From contig NZ_JACHMH010000001.1 in assembly GCF_014204915.1 (NCBI RefSeq), positions 7,899,501 through 7,963,500 on the forward strand: a stretch of 64,000 bases of DNA, read 5' to 3'. Positions within the stretch are counted from its first letter, which is position 1. Each line of letters starts with the position of its first letter. This document shows, one piece after another, positions 25,760 to 34,266 of this stretch. The position numbers and the translations under genes were made by a program. The notes beneath the pieces were generated by a model. The model was not told where the DNA came from. It searched no databases and worked only from the letters and a program-made list of their open reading frames with translations. This DNA comes from Crossiella cryophila. GTDB lineage: Bacteria > Actinomycetota > Actinomycetes > Mycobacteriales > Pseudonocardiaceae.

Positions 25760-26557
25760 ATGGACGACGTCATGCGCGAGCTGTTCGGCCCGATGCCCGA
25801 GGGCGTCGCCCTGCCCGCCCCGCCGAGTTTCGACACCGTCGAGGAGGAGCGCCGCCACCGCAAGGAACAGCTCGCGGCCGGGTTCCGGCTCTTCGGCAAG
25901 TTCGGCTTCGCCGAGGGCGTGGCCGGGCACATCACCGTGCGCGACCCTGGCGGCCAGGACCGGTTCTGGGTCAACCCGTTCGGCATGAGCTTCAACCACA
26001 TCAAGGCATCCGACCTGGTGCTGGTCGACCACACCGGCACGCTGGTGGAGGGCAGGCGGCCGGTCAACCGGGCTGCCTTCGTCATCCATTCCCAGGTGCA
26101 CGCGGCCCGCCCGGACGCCATCGCCGCCGCCCACTCGCACTCCCTGCACGGCAAGGCCTTCGCCAGCCTCGGCATCCCCCTGGACCCGATCACCCAGGAC
26201 GCCTGCGCCTTCTACCAGGACCACTCGATCTACCGCGACTACAACGGGATCGTCACCGCGCTGGAGGAGGGCAAGAACATCGGCGCCGCCCTCGGCGACA
26301 ACAAGGCGGTGATCCTGCAGAACCACGGACTGCTCACCGTCGGGCAGTCGGTGGCCGAGGCGGTGTGGTGGTTCATCACCATGGAACGCTCCTGCCAGGC
26401 CCAGCTCCTCGCGATGGCCGCGGGCACGCCCACCCTGATCGGCCGGGAGGTCGCGTCGCAGACCCGCGACCAGCTCGGCTCGCCGCTGTCCGGCTGGTTC
26501 AACGCGCAGCCGCTGTTCGACCAGATCCAGGCCGAGCAGCCCGACCTGTTCCAGTAG
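25760..26557 (+). CDS. Class II aldolase/adducin family protein
   Basis: 265-residue zinc-dependent class II aldolase/adducin fold, as in fuculose-phosphate aldolase. Metal ligands are visible as AAHSHSLHG (about residues 119-127) and the later His in LQNHGLLTVG (about 189-198). GAGGAG precedes ATG 25760. Whether it acts on phosphorylated sugars or is one of the many related enzymes in the superfamily is unclear. It is controlled by the divergent TetR gene, most likely through the palindrome at 25721-25733. Confidence 0.9.
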   Translation: MDDVMRELFGPMPEGVALPAPPSFDTVEEERRHRKEQLAAGFRLFGKFGFAEGVAGHITVRDPGGQDRFWVNPFGMSFNHIKASDLVLVDHTGTLVEGRRPVNRAAFVIHSQVHAARPDAIAAAHSHSLHGKAFASLGIPLDPITQDACAFYQDHSIYRDYNGIVTALEEGKNIGAALGDNKAVILQNHGLLTVGQSVAEAVWWFITMERSCQAQLLAMAAGTPTLIGREVASQTRDQLGSPLSGWFNAQPLFDQIQAEQPDLFQ

Positions 26558-26565
26558 CGGCCAGG

Positions 26566-26583
26566 CTGGCGCAGTTGCGCCAG
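26566..26583 (+). terminator. Hairpin after the aldolase gene
   Basis: CTGGCGCA-GT-TGCGCCAG, an 8-base-pair perfect inverted repeat starting nine bases after the stop codon, followed by further GCGCAGG/TGCGCCAG copies that allow alternative pairing. Likely an intrinsic-type terminator without a T-run. Confidence 0.55.
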
Positions 26584-26697
26584 CTGCGCAGGTGCGCCAG
26601 GCAGAAGTGACCCGGGAACCGTTGCCCCACGGGAAGAATCAGCCTCGCCCGGGGGCCGTTCCCGGGTTCTTCCGCCACTTCCTGGGGGCACCGAACA

Positions 26698-27852
26698 ATG
26701 TCCACGACGTCCAAGCTGACCCGCTGGGCGGTCGCGCTGGTCACCGCCGCCGCGGTGACCGGGCTGACCGCGCCCGCCGCCCTGGCCGACCCGCCGGCGC
26801 ACGCGGCCACCCAGGCCGCCATCGACGGCCAGCGCAGCGCCAGGGCCGCCATCGGCGCCGGGGCCACCGTGCGCGAGGGCAACACGATGTGGAGCCTGAC
26901 CAGCGGGACCCGGATGCTCGGCCAGGCCCTGCCGGTCGGGCCGGAACACCGGGTGCGGGCGGGCAGCCTGACCAAGACCTTCACCGCGGCGATGATGTTG
27001 CAGCTGGCCGAGGAGGGCCTGGTCAACCTCGACGCGAGCGTGGAGACCTACCTGCCCGGCGTGGTGCAGGGCAACGGGTACGACGGCCGCAACATCACCG
27101 TCCGGCAGCTGCTCAACCACTCCAGCGGCATCTTCGACTACGTCGAGGTGGCCCTGCGCAACCCGCAGTTCCAGCTCCGCCAGTTCACCCTGGCCCAGGT
27201 CGCCGCGCTCGGCCTGGCCAACCCGCCCTACTTCGCACCCGGCCAGGGCTGGCGGTACTCCGGCACCAACTTCATCCTGGCCGGGATGATCATCGAGGCG
27301 GTGACCAAGCGCGGCTGGATCGAGGAGCTGACCACGCGGATCATCACCCCGCTCGGGCTGTCCACCACGATGGTGCCGGTGGGCACCAAGGCGCTGCCGC
27401 AGGGTCATGTGCGCGGCTACCTGGGCCGGGTGGTCTACCTCGACGTCACGCAGATGTTCGAGCCCAGCATCGGCGGCTCCAGCGGCGGCATCGTGACCAG
27501 CGGCCAGGACGCCACCAAGTTCCTGCAGGCCCTGCTCACCGGCAAGGTCATCCCGCCGGCCCGGCTGGCCGAGATGCTCACCCCGTTCGTCGGGCCGGGC
27601 GCGCCGGAGATCGCCTACGGCCTGGGCATCAGCCGCTACCCGCTGCCCTGCGGCGGCGAGGCCTGGGGCCACAACGGGCTCTGGCCCGGCTATGAGTCCA
27701 ACGCCATCGCCACCACCGACGGCCGGGCCGCCTTCACCACGGTCAACGTGCTCGACCCCTTCGGCGGCGGCAGCGGCGGTTCGCTGTCCCACGGCGGCGG
27801 CCCCGGCCTGCTGGCCAACGCCACCATGACCGCGCTGTGCGACAAGAGCTGA
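26698..27852 (+). CDS. Secreted serine hydrolase, class C beta-lactamase/DD-peptidase family (copy 1)
   Basis: 384 residues with a signal peptide ending near AALADPPAHA. The catalytic S-x-x-K is SLTK in RAGSLTKTF (about residues 88-91) and the second motif Y-x-N is YSGTN (about 189-193). WGHNG near the C-terminus is in the place of the K/H-T-G triad. Such enzymes include D-alanyl-D-alanine carboxypeptidases, esterases and beta-lactamases; which one this is cannot be told. A closely related gene follows 29 bases later, a tandem duplication. Confidence 0.9.
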   Translation: MSTTSKLTRWAVALVTAAAVTGLTAPAALADPPAHAATQAAIDGQRSARAAIGAGATVREGNTMWSLTSGTRMLGQALPVGPEHRVRAGSLTKTFTAAMMLQLAEEGLVNLDASVETYLPGVVQGNGYDGRNITVRQLLNHSSGIFDYVEVALRNPQFQLRQFTLAQVAALGLANPPYFAPGQGWRYSGTNFILAGMIIEAVTKRGWIEELTTRIITPLGLSTTMVPVGTKALPQGHVRGYLGRVVYLDVTQMFEPSIGGSSGGIVTSGQDATKFLQALLTGKVIPPARLAEMLTPFVGPGAPEIAYGLGISRYPLPCGGEAWGHNGLWPGYESNAIATTDGRAAFTTVNVLDPFGGGSGGSLSHGGGPGLLANATMTALCDKS

Positions 27853-27881
27853 CCTCCGCCTCCCGGGAAAGGACACCCCTG

Positions 27882-29000
27882 ATGTCTCTGCTCACCCGTA
27901 CCCGGCGCTGGGCGGTGCTGGCCACCGTCGCCGCCACCGCCGCGGTGGCACTCGCCCCCGGCGCGGTCGCCGCCCCGCCCGCCTACGGCAAGGCGGCCGC
28001 GCAGGCCGCGGTCAACGCGCTGGTCTCCCAGCAGCGCGCGATGGGTTCCTCGGCCTTCCTCTTCGGCAGCGGCGCGGACTGGTCCGTGCACGCCGGCGCG
28101 GTGTCCGGGCTGGAGAACCGGCCGATCGGCGACCGGGACCACTTCCGGATCGGCAGCCTGACCAAGATGTACGTCTCCACCGTGGTGCTTCAGCTCGTCG
28201 GCGAGGGCAAACTCGCCCTGGACACCGGGTTCGGCGCCTACCTGCCCGGTCTGGCCACCGGCACCACCAACGACGACACCAAGATCACCGTGCGGCACCT
28301 GTTGCAGCACACCAGCGGCATCGCCGAGTACCTCAACGTGATGGTCGCGCTGCCCACGAACTGGTGGCGCACCTACGACGTGACCGCGCACGCCAAGTCC
28401 GGGCTGAGCCACGGCTCGCAGTTCGCGCCGGGCAGCAAGTACGGCTACTCCAACACCAACTACATCATCCTGGGCCTGATCATCGAGAAGCTCACCGGAC
28501 GCCCGGTGGCCCAGGAGATCGCCGAGCGGATCCTGATCCCGCACGGGCTGGCCAACACCGGTCTGCAGAGCGCGGGTCAGCAGCTGATGCCGACGCCGTA
28601 CGTGACCGGGTACGTGGCGGTGCCGTTCGTGCCGGTGCGCGTCGACTCCCGCTCGCAGGACCCGACCATGGCCTGGGCCGCGGGTGCGATGTACTCCACC
28701 GCCACCGACACGGCCAAGTTCCTGGACCTGCTGCTCGGCGGCCACCTGCTGCCGCCGGCGCTGCTGACCGAGATGAAGACGCCGTTGCCCGGCGGGTTCT
28801 ACGGACTTGGGCTGTCCACCTTCGAGCTGCCCTGCGGGGTGCGGGTGTACGGGCACAACGGGGCCATCCCCGGCTACCTGACCTGGGGGGTCATCGCCGA
28901 GAACGGGCGCAAGGCGGTGGTGCTGACCAGCGTCACCCCGGCCGAGGAACCCCGGGTCAAGCTGGCCTCCGACGCCATGACGGCGGCGGTGTGCGGCTGA
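27882..29000 (+). CDS. Secreted serine hydrolase, class C beta-lactamase/DD-peptidase family (copy 2)
   Basis: 372 residues from ATG 27882, behind GGGAAAGGA; the frame is open to 27837 but that overlaps copy 1. Signal peptide, S-x-x-K as SLTK in RIGSLTKMY, Y-x-N as YSNTN and a C-terminal YGHNG. Order, spacing and wording follow copy 1 (for example FAPG..YSxTN and PCG...GHNG), so the two are tandem paralogues, likely one operon. Divergence around the active site may mean different substrates. Confidence 0.9.
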   Translation: MSLLTRTRRWAVLATVAATAAVALAPGAVAAPPAYGKAAAQAAVNALVSQQRAMGSSAFLFGSGADWSVHAGAVSGLENRPIGDRDHFRIGSLTKMYVSTVVLQLVGEGKLALDTGFGAYLPGLATGTTNDDTKITVRHLLQHTSGIAEYLNVMVALPTNWWRTYDVTAHAKSGLSHGSQFAPGSKYGYSNTNYIILGLIIEKLTGRPVAQEIAERILIPHGLANTGLQSAGQQLMPTPYVTGYVAVPFVPVRVDSRSQDPTMAWAAGAMYSTATDTAKFLDLLLGGHLLPPALLTEMKTPLPGGFYGLGLSTFELPCGVRVYGHNGAIPGYLTWGVIAENGRKAVVLTSVTPAEEPRVKLASDAMTAAVCG

Positions 29001-29125
29001 ACGATCCCGAGTGGCAGGCCCGTGGACCCCGGTCCGCGGGCCTGCCGCCGGTCCACCCCGGATTGACCGCCGGCGAGGCCGCCTCCTATGGTCGGGCGCG
29101 CAGGGCGAGCGCGCGGCGGGGGTGC

Positions 29126-30085
29126 ATGGTGCTGGAGGCGCTGGACCCCGGCACCGAGCACGGCCGGGTGTACCGGGCCCTGGTCTGCCTGCCTCGGACG
29201 GGGGTCGCGGAACTGGCCGCGGAGACCGGGATCAGGCCGGAGACGGTGCGGCGGCTGCTGGACGAGCTGGTCGCGCGCAACGTCGCGGTGGCCCTGGACG
29301 GCGGCGCGTGGGAGGCGCACTCCCCCGCCGAGATCACCGAGTCGGCACTGCGCCGGGACGCGGTGCGCCGGGCCGAGGCCCGCCAGTCCGGCACCGAGCT
29401 GGAGCGGCTCTTCCGGTTCGTCCGCCGCGAGGAAGGCCACTACGGCGCCCTGGAGGTGCTGACCGACACCGAGCGGATCCTGGCCACCATGCAGCGGATG
29501 CAGCGGGCGGCGAACCAGGAGATGCGGATCATCGACCGGCCGCCCTACTTCGCCCAGCCCTCCTACTACGCCAACCAGGAGACCCTGCAGTTCGACCGGA
29601 TGGCCGCCGGGGTCGGCTACCGCACCATCTACTACGAGTCGGCGTACAACGACGGCACCGTCCCGGACATCCCGCGGATGGTGGCCAAGGGCGAACAGGC
29701 CCGCACGCTCAAGGAACCGCCGATGAAACTGGTCATCGCCGACGACCAACTGGCCGTGGTGACCCTGGAGGCCGAGGGCGGGCAGAGCGTGGTGGCGCTG
29801 CTGATCCGGCCGTCGAGCCTGTTCACCGCGCTGTCCAACACCTTCGAGACGCTGTGGAAACTCGCCGTGCCCATCTCCGCGGTCGGCGCGGACACCCTGG
29901 ACGACGACCGGGACCGGGTCATCCTCACCCTGATGGCCAGCGGCGCCACCGACGAGGCCATCGCCCGGCGACTCGAGTTGTCCCGGCGCACCGTGGTCCG
30001 CCGGGTGGCACTGCTGCTGGACCGCCTTGGCGCGACCACCCGGTTCCAGGCCGGGGTGCAGGCCGCCCGCCGCGGCTGGCTGTGA
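29126..30085 (+). CDS. LuxR-type regulator with TrmB-like N-terminal domain
   Basis: 319 residues from ATG 29126. The N-terminal winged-helix segment VAELAAETGIRPETVRRLLD resembles TrmB; the middle (about 100-245) is a sensor region of unknown ligand; the C-terminal LuxR helix-turn-helix contains ASGATDEAIARRLELSRRTV. This layout is common in actinobacterial regulators of unknown signal. It lies after the serine hydrolase pair and before the Ser/Thr kinase, all on the plus strand, but each gene has its own gap of over 100 bases. Confidence 0.87.
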   Translation: MVLEALDPGTEHGRVYRALVCLPRTGVAELAAETGIRPETVRRLLDELVARNVAVALDGGAWEAHSPAEITESALRRDAVRRAEARQSGTELERLFRFVRREEGHYGALEVLTDTERILATMQRMQRAANQEMRIIDRPPYFAQPSYYANQETLQFDRMAAGVGYRTIYYESAYNDGTVPDIPRMVAKGEQARTLKEPPMKLVIADDQLAVVTLEAEGGQSVVALLIRPSSLFTALSNTFETLWKLAVPISAVGADTLDDDRDRVILTLMASGATDEAIARRLELSRRTVVRRVALLLDRLGATTRFQAGVQAARRGWL

Positions 30086-30111
30086 ACACCGGCCGGGAAT
30101 AGCGGCTCTCC

Positions 30112-30132
30112 ATACATTTTCCGTTGTATAAC
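30112..30132 (+). promoter_or_regulatory. AT-rich promoter/operator upstream of the kinase
   Basis: An inverted repeat ATACA (30112-30116) and TGTAT (30125-30129) around eight bases, the right arm overlapping TATAAC (30127-30132), a good -10 hexamer. A second -10-like TAGACT (30184-30189) lies eight bases before the kinase GTG and would give a near-leaderless mRNA. The palindrome suggests a repressor site. Confidence 0.4.
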
Positions 30133-30196
30133 GCAGTGGTGTGCACGCCTTCGGAGCAGACCGTTCCGTTACCGGCGACGCCCTAGACTGCGGCCC

Positions 30197-31789
30197 GTGC
30201 ACCGTGGACAGGTCATCGCGCAGCGCTATCAGCTCACCGATCAGATCGGGTCCGGCGGGATGGGGATCGTGTGGCGGGCCACCGACCTCGAACTGGGCCG
30301 GGTGGTCGCGCTCAAGCGGTCCCAGACCGGGGACCACGGGCAAATTCGCCGCGAGGCGCGAATTGGCGCCGGATTGCACCACCCGCACGTGGTGACCGTG
30401 TTCGACGTGGCGCTCGACGGCGAGGACCGCTGGCTGGTCATGGAGTACCTGCCCTCGCGCAGCCTGGCCGCGGTGGTGGCCGAGGACGGGCCGCTGGATC
30501 CGGTGACCGCGGCCCGGATCGGCGCGCAACTGGCCGGGGCGCTGGCCGTCATGCACCGGCACGGCATGGTGCACCGCGACGTCAAACCGGCCAACGTGCT
30601 GCTCACCGAGGACGGCACGGCCAAGCTCACCGACCTGGGCATCTCCCGCTGGTCCGAGGTCACCAGGACCAACAGCGAACAGGTCGGCGGCACCGTGGGC
30701 TACCTGGCCCCCGAGGTCGCCAACGGGGCGGAGGCACTGGCGCCCTCGGACGTGTTCTCCCTCGGCGCCACGCTGTTCGCCGTGGTCGAGGGCATCGGGC
30801 CGTGGGGTGGCGACGAACTGGGGCCGTACGCGCAGCTGCGCCGGGCCGCCGCCGGGGACCTGCAACCGGCCCGGCGCTCGGGACCGCTGGCCCCGGTGCT
30901 GGCCGAACTGCTGCAGACCGCGCCCGGTGAACGCCCCTCCGCCGCGCGGAGTCAGGAACTGTGCGCGGCCGTGGTGACCTCGGCCGACACCGGCGAGCAC
31001 GTGGTGGCGGCCGCCCCGCCGACCGGCCGGAAACGTGCCAGGCGGCGGCCGCTGCTGCTCGCGGCGCTCGCCCTGGTGCTCGTCGCGGCCGTGGTGGTGG
31101 TTGCCACCCAGTGGTCGGGTTTCTTCCCCGCGCCCGGCTCATTGGCGAACACCGCGGCGGAGCGGTACGGCTGGGGGAATCCCAGGCAGCGCGCGGAGTT
31201 CAGCGCCGGCGTGGACGAGGGCTGGCAGGTCGCGGACGGACGGCTGGGCCGGGAGGACAAAGGGCGGCGGATGAAGGAACGGGTGAGCGTGCGGGACGAC
31301 GCGCTCGTCATCACCGGCCTGCCCAACGGCGACACCGGCTACCTGCGCGGCGGTCCCGGTCTGCCCCGCGGGCGGTGGGAGGCCAGGGTCCGGGTGCCCA
31401 AGGGCTGCGCGTGTTATCGCGCCATTCTGACCTTGTGGCCCGCGGACAGTCGGTCCACGGTCGGCGAGGAAATCGTCTTCATGGAAAACAAGAATGACGC
31501 GAATCGGCAGCACGTCTACTTTTTCCTCGCCCCGCCCGGTGGAAAGGGACGCCTCGGCGGCGAACGCGATGTCGATCTGACCGAGTGGAACCACTTCGCG
31601 GTGGAGTGGTCGGAGTCCGGCGTCTTCGGTTACCTCAACGGTGAACAGTGGTTCCAGCAGGAAGATCCGGACAACCTGACCCGCAGTGCGATGGCGCCGA
31701 CGATCAAACTGGACTTCGACCCGATCGCCGCGCCAGCGCATACCGAGGCGTCGATGGAGATCGACTGGATTCGCGAATACGGCCGGTGA
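30197..31789 (+). CDS. Transmembrane Ser/Thr protein kinase with extracellular GH16-like domain
   Basis: 530 residues. The cytoplasmic kinase domain (about 8-265) has the P-loop IGSGGMGIVW, HRDVKPAN (H126-R127-D128), DLG in place of DFG (146-148) and APE. A helix at about 285-306 crosses the membrane. The outer part (about 320-530) looks like a GH16/laminarinase-type jelly roll: GRWEARVRVP, a segment E-I-V-F-M-E (425-430) aligned with the catalytic E-x-D-x-x-E, and LTEWNHFAVEW. The middle Asp is Val, so it probably binds rather than cuts a glycan. This would be a carbohydrate-sensing kinase. Start GTG 30197. Confidence 0.88.
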   Translation: MHRGQVIAQRYQLTDQIGSGGMGIVWRATDLELGRVVALKRSQTGDHGQIRREARIGAGLHHPHVVTVFDVALDGEDRWLVMEYLPSRSLAAVVAEDGPLDPVTAARIGAQLAGALAVMHRHGMVHRDVKPANVLLTEDGTAKLTDLGISRWSEVTRTNSEQVGGTVGYLAPEVANGAEALAPSDVFSLGATLFAVVEGIGPWGGDELGPYAQLRRAAAGDLQPARRSGPLAPVLAELLQTAPGERPSAARSQELCAAVVTSADTGEHVVAAAPPTGRKRARRRPLLLAALALVLVAAVVVVATQWSGFFPAPGSLANTAAERYGWGNPRQRAEFSAGVDEGWQVADGRLGREDKGRRMKERVSVRDDALVITGLPNGDTGYLRGGPGLPRGRWEARVRVPKGCACYRAILTLWPADSRSTVGEEIVFMENKNDANRQHVYFFLAPPGGKGRLGGERDVDLTEWNHFAVEWSESGVFGYLNGEQWFQQEDPDNLTRSAMAPTIKLDFDPIAAPAHTEASMEIDWIREYGR

Positions 31790-31796
31790 GTCCGGG

Positions 31797-31815
31797 GCAG
31801 GATAGGCTTGCCTAA
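31797..31815 (+). promoter_or_regulatory. Iron-box-like site overlapping a -10 element
   Basis: GCAGGATAGGCTTGCCTAA matches the DtxR/IdeR/DmdR consensus TTAGGTTAGGCTAACCTAA at 14 of 19 positions, including both AGG and CCTAA ends and the central TAGGCT. TAGGCT (31803-31808) is also a good -10 hexamer. The site is 87 bases before the DUF1540 gene. The match was counted by eye; repression by an iron regulator is inferred. Confidence 0.6.
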
Positions 31816-31901
31816 ACCGCGCTCGAATTGCGGGGTCCGGATACCGGTGGCAGGGTCGAGTTCGCCGAGCTGATTTCCCACCACGGAACACCGGAGCGGA
31901 T

Positions 31902-32210
31902 ATGACCACGCTGGAGAACCCGGCCATGCCAGCCGTGCACTCGTGCACGGTGAGCGGCTGTTCCTACAACCACGACGGGTGCCACGCCTTCGCCATCACC
32001 GTGCGCGGCGACAACGGCGCCGCCGACTGCGGCACCTTCATCCCGTTGAGTACCAAGGGCGGCCTGGAGAAGGTCGTGGCCAAGGTGGGGGCGTGCTCCC
32101 GCGTGGACTGCATGCACAACGCCTCACTGGAGTGCACCGCGCCGAGTGTCCGGATCGGGCCCGGCGTGGGCGAGCACGTGGCCAACTGCCTGACCTACCA
32201 GACCAGCTGA
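31902..32210 (+). CDS. DUF1540 Cys-rich protein, two motif copies
   Basis: 102 residues holding two copies of the DUF1540 Cys pattern: C-x4-C-x-Y-N-x4-C-x-A-x-x-I-x-V then a Cys before GTFIPL, and a second set C-x4-C-x-H-N-x4-C-x-A-x-x-V ending in NCLTYQ. The eight Cys plus His/Asn suggest metal binding. Function is not established. The iron-box-like site upstream suggests iron-repressed expression. A hairpin terminator lies directly after the stop. Confidence 0.88.
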   Translation: MTTLENPAMPAVHSCTVSGCSYNHDGCHAFAITVRGDNGAADCGTFIPLSTKGGLEKVVAKVGACSRVDCMHNASLECTAPSVRIGPGVGEHVANCLTYQTS

Positions 32211-32213
32211 GTA

Positions 32214-32243
32214 GGCCAGCACAACTCTGATCTCGTGCTGGCC
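32214..32243. terminator. Hairpin between convergent DUF1540 and GNAT genes
   Basis: Perfect 9-base-pair inverted repeat GGCCAGCAC (32214-32222) and GTGCTGGCC (32235-32243) with a 12-base loop, between two stop codons 38 bases apart. Probable bidirectional terminator. Confidence 0.75.
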
Positions 32244-32248
32244 GGTGC

Positions 32249-32722
32249 TCAGCCGGTCAGCACGAGCCGGAGCACGATCTCGTCCTCGTCGACCTCGCCG
32301 GTGGGCTCGAAACCCAGCCCAAGGTAGAACGGCCCCGGATTGCCCTCGCCCTGCTGATGACTGGTGAGCAACTCGGTGCCGCCGTCGGCCCGCACCAGCT
32401 CGACGACCTGCGCGAGCACCGCCCGCCCATAGCCGCGGCCCTGGTGCGCGGCGTCGATGAGCAGCCGCCACAGGAAGTACGGCCCGATGACGCCGGGCCT
32501 GCCGGGCGGCACGTTCCAGCTCAGCATCACGAACCCGACCGGCTCGTCCCCCGCGTAGACCGCCCGGTACCAGGGCTCGCCCTCGGGCGTGCTCGCCGCG
32601 TCGTCGAGGGACTTGGCCACCGAGGCGACCAGGCGTTCCTGCGCGGGATGGACCCGCAGCGCGCACACCGCGTCCCGGTTGTCCGCGGTGATCTCGACCA
32701 GGCGCACCCGGGCAGTCGTCAT
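32249..32722 (-). CDS. GNAT-family N-acetyltransferase (diamine/spermidine acetyltransferase-like)
   Basis: 157 residues from ATG 32722. The acetyl-CoA loop reads HQGRGYGRAVL (about 95-105) and the C-terminal FYLGLGFEPTGEVDEDEIVL matches the BltD/PaiA-like subgroup that acetylates small amines. It ends next to a terminator hairpin and follows a 71-residue membrane protein by 14 bases on the same strand. Substrate is inferred from family only. Confidence 0.87.
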   Translation of the reverse strand: MTTARVRLVEITADNRDAVCALRVHPAQERLVASVAKSLDDAASTPEGEPWYRAVYAGDEPVGFVMLSWNVPPGRPGVIGPYFLWRLLIDAAHQGRGYGRAVLAQVVELVRADGGTELLTSHQQGEGNPGPFYLGLGFEPTGEVDEDEIVLRLVLTG

Positions 32723-32736
32723 GGCGGCGGAGGCTA

Positions 32737-32952
32737 TCAGGACCGGGCGCGCCGCCGGACGTAATAAGTGATCAGCAGCGCGATGCAGACCACCGAGCCG
32801 CACCCCGCCGCGAGGCTGGCGGCGAAGGGCACGCCGACCAGGAAGCCGAGGGAGTTGACCGCGGAGGTGAGCACCGCCAGCACCCACAGCAGCGGCACGG
32901 AAACCGGGCTGCCGGGGCGGCGGATCTGGTTCACTTCGGTGTGGTTGCTCAT
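32737..32952 (-). CDS. Small two-helix membrane protein
   Basis: 71 residues from ATG 32952: a polar N-terminus, two membrane segments (about 20-42 and 45-64) and a basic tail YYVRRRARS. It is 14 bases upstream of the GNAT gene and divergent from another GNAT gene. Unknown function; supported by membrane pattern and gene spacing. Confidence 0.55.
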   Translation of the reverse strand: MSNHTEVNQIRRPGSPVSVPLLWVLAVLTSAVNSLGFLVGVPFAASLAAGCGSVVCIALLITYYVRRRARS

Positions 32953-33033
32953 GGGGACGAACCTACGAATTCCGGGCCCTCGGGCCGATCCCGCGCACTG
33001 CCGGATCCGGGGTGGAGCGGACTCCACCAGCCG

Positions 33034-33564
33034 GTGCTCCGCCCCGCCGAACCCGGCGACCTGCCCGGCATCGCCACCCTCATGCGGGCCTCGGTCCTGG
33101 AGGTGTTCCCCCGCTTCCACGACCAGCGCGAGACCGAGGCCGCGGCCCGCTACCTCACCGTGCCCGACCCGGTCCTGATCGAGGACGGCACCTACTTCGT
33201 GCACGAGGCCGCCGGCCAGGTCGTGGCCTGCGGCGGCTGGAGCACCCGGGACAAGCTCTACACCGGCTCCGGCTCCTCCCCCACCGACGACCGCCTGCTC
33301 GACCCGGCCACCGAACCCGCCAGGGTGCGCGCCATGTTCGTGCACGGCGACTGGACGCGGCGCGGGCTGGGGCGGGCGATCCTGGCCCGGTGCGTGACGG
33401 CGGCTCGGGCGGCGGGGTTCCGGGAGTTGGTGCTGATGGCGACGCTGCCGGGGGAGCCGTTGTACCGGGCGTTCGGGTTCCGCGAGGTGGCGCGGACCCG
33501 GGTGCGGTTGCCGAACGGGGTGTTGCTGGGTGGGGTGTCGATGGCGTATCCGCTGACCGGCTGA
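33034..33564 (+). CDS. GNAT-family N-acetyltransferase
   Basis: 176 residues from GTG 33034 (VLRPAEPGDLPGIATLM), the usual GNAT opening; an in-frame upstream start at 32941 would add atypical residues and overlap the divergent gene. The acetyl-CoA motif is TRRGLGRAIL (about 112-121) and the terminal YRAFGFREVARTRVRLPNG is typical. Substrate unknown. The stop is two bases from the stop of the convergent gene. Confidence 0.85.
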   Translation: MLRPAEPGDLPGIATLMRASVLEVFPRFHDQRETEAAARYLTVPDPVLIEDGTYFVHEAAGQVVACGGWSTRDKLYTGSGSSPTDDRLLDPATEPARVRAMFVHGDWTRRGLGRAILARCVTAARAAGFRELVLMATLPGEPLYRAFGFREVARTRVRLPNGVLLGGVSMAYPLTG

Positions 33565-33566
33565 CC

Positions 33567-34241
33567 TCAGATGCCGACCGGGACGGCGTCGATGGTGAAG
33601 GCCGCGTCGCGGAACCGGCCGTCGAGTTCACGGCGTCGCTGCTCGGCCTCCTCGTGGGTGAGGAAGACGCCGATGCCGTGCGGGTCGCCGGACTCGTGGT
33701 CGAACCGGGCGATGAGGACGTAGACGAAGCGGTACCCGGTCCGGTCCCCGGTGGGCTGTTCGCCGGTGCGGACGGCGTGCAGCAACTCCTCGACGGTGGC
33801 CAGCGGGGTGTCGAACCCGCCGTGCACGCCCTGGAGTTCGGTCCGGGCCCAGGGTGGCGTCGGGGACGGGTCGGCGAAGTGGCTGGGCTGACCGAGATCC
33901 TGATCCTCGTGCCAGCCCACAGCTTCACCGACCACATGGTCGGCGACGCCGTCGGACTCCAGCAGGAACCGGCGCCGGTCCGGGCCCTCGGAGCCGGTGG
34001 CGCAGCGGATCCGCAGCCCGCCGACGTAGGCCGTGCTCAACCGCATCGAGCTGACCCCGGCGAACACCAGGTCGACGCGGGTCCGGTCGCCGTCGCCGGG
34101 GCTGCGCAACAGCAGCCGGCAGTGGCTGGCGGTGTAGTCCCACACCTGGAAGGTCCGGTCCGAGCGGAACAGTTCGGCGCCGGGGGTCAGTTCGCGGTCG
34201 AGGCCGAGCCAGGCGTAGGTGGGCACCGGCTGATCATCCAC
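33567..34241 (-). CDS. Conserved hypothetical protein
   Basis: 224 residues from GTG 34241, 25 bases after the end of the frameshifted epoxide-hydrolase-like gene; the longer frame to 34376 would overlap it. The first 130 residues have alternating hydrophobic strands (FQVWDYTASHCRLLLRS, VDLVFAGVSSMRLSTAYVGG); the last 90 contain TGYRFVYVLIARFDHES. No signal peptide, helix or active-site motif is visible. I do not recognise the family. Confidence 0.6.
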   Translation of the reverse strand: MDDQPVPTYAWLGLDRELTPGAELFRSDRTFQVWDYTASHCRLLLRSPGDGDRTRVDLVFAGVSSMRLSTAYVGGLRIRCATGSEGPDRRRFLLESDGVADHVVGEAVGWHEDQDLGQPSHFADPSPTPPWARTELQGVHGGFDTPLATVEELLHAVRTGEQPTGDRTGYRFVYVLIARFDHESGDPHGIGVFLTHEEAEQRRRELDGRFRDAAFTIDAVPVGI

Positions 34242-34266
34242 CGGCGGCTGGCTCGCCGCGACCGAT

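Noticed and set aside
31797-31815. Reading the TAGGCTTGCCTA palindrome only as a terminator for the kinase gene
   Set aside because: The stem is just five pairs and too short to terminate; the 14/19 match to an iron box and its -10 overlap fit better.
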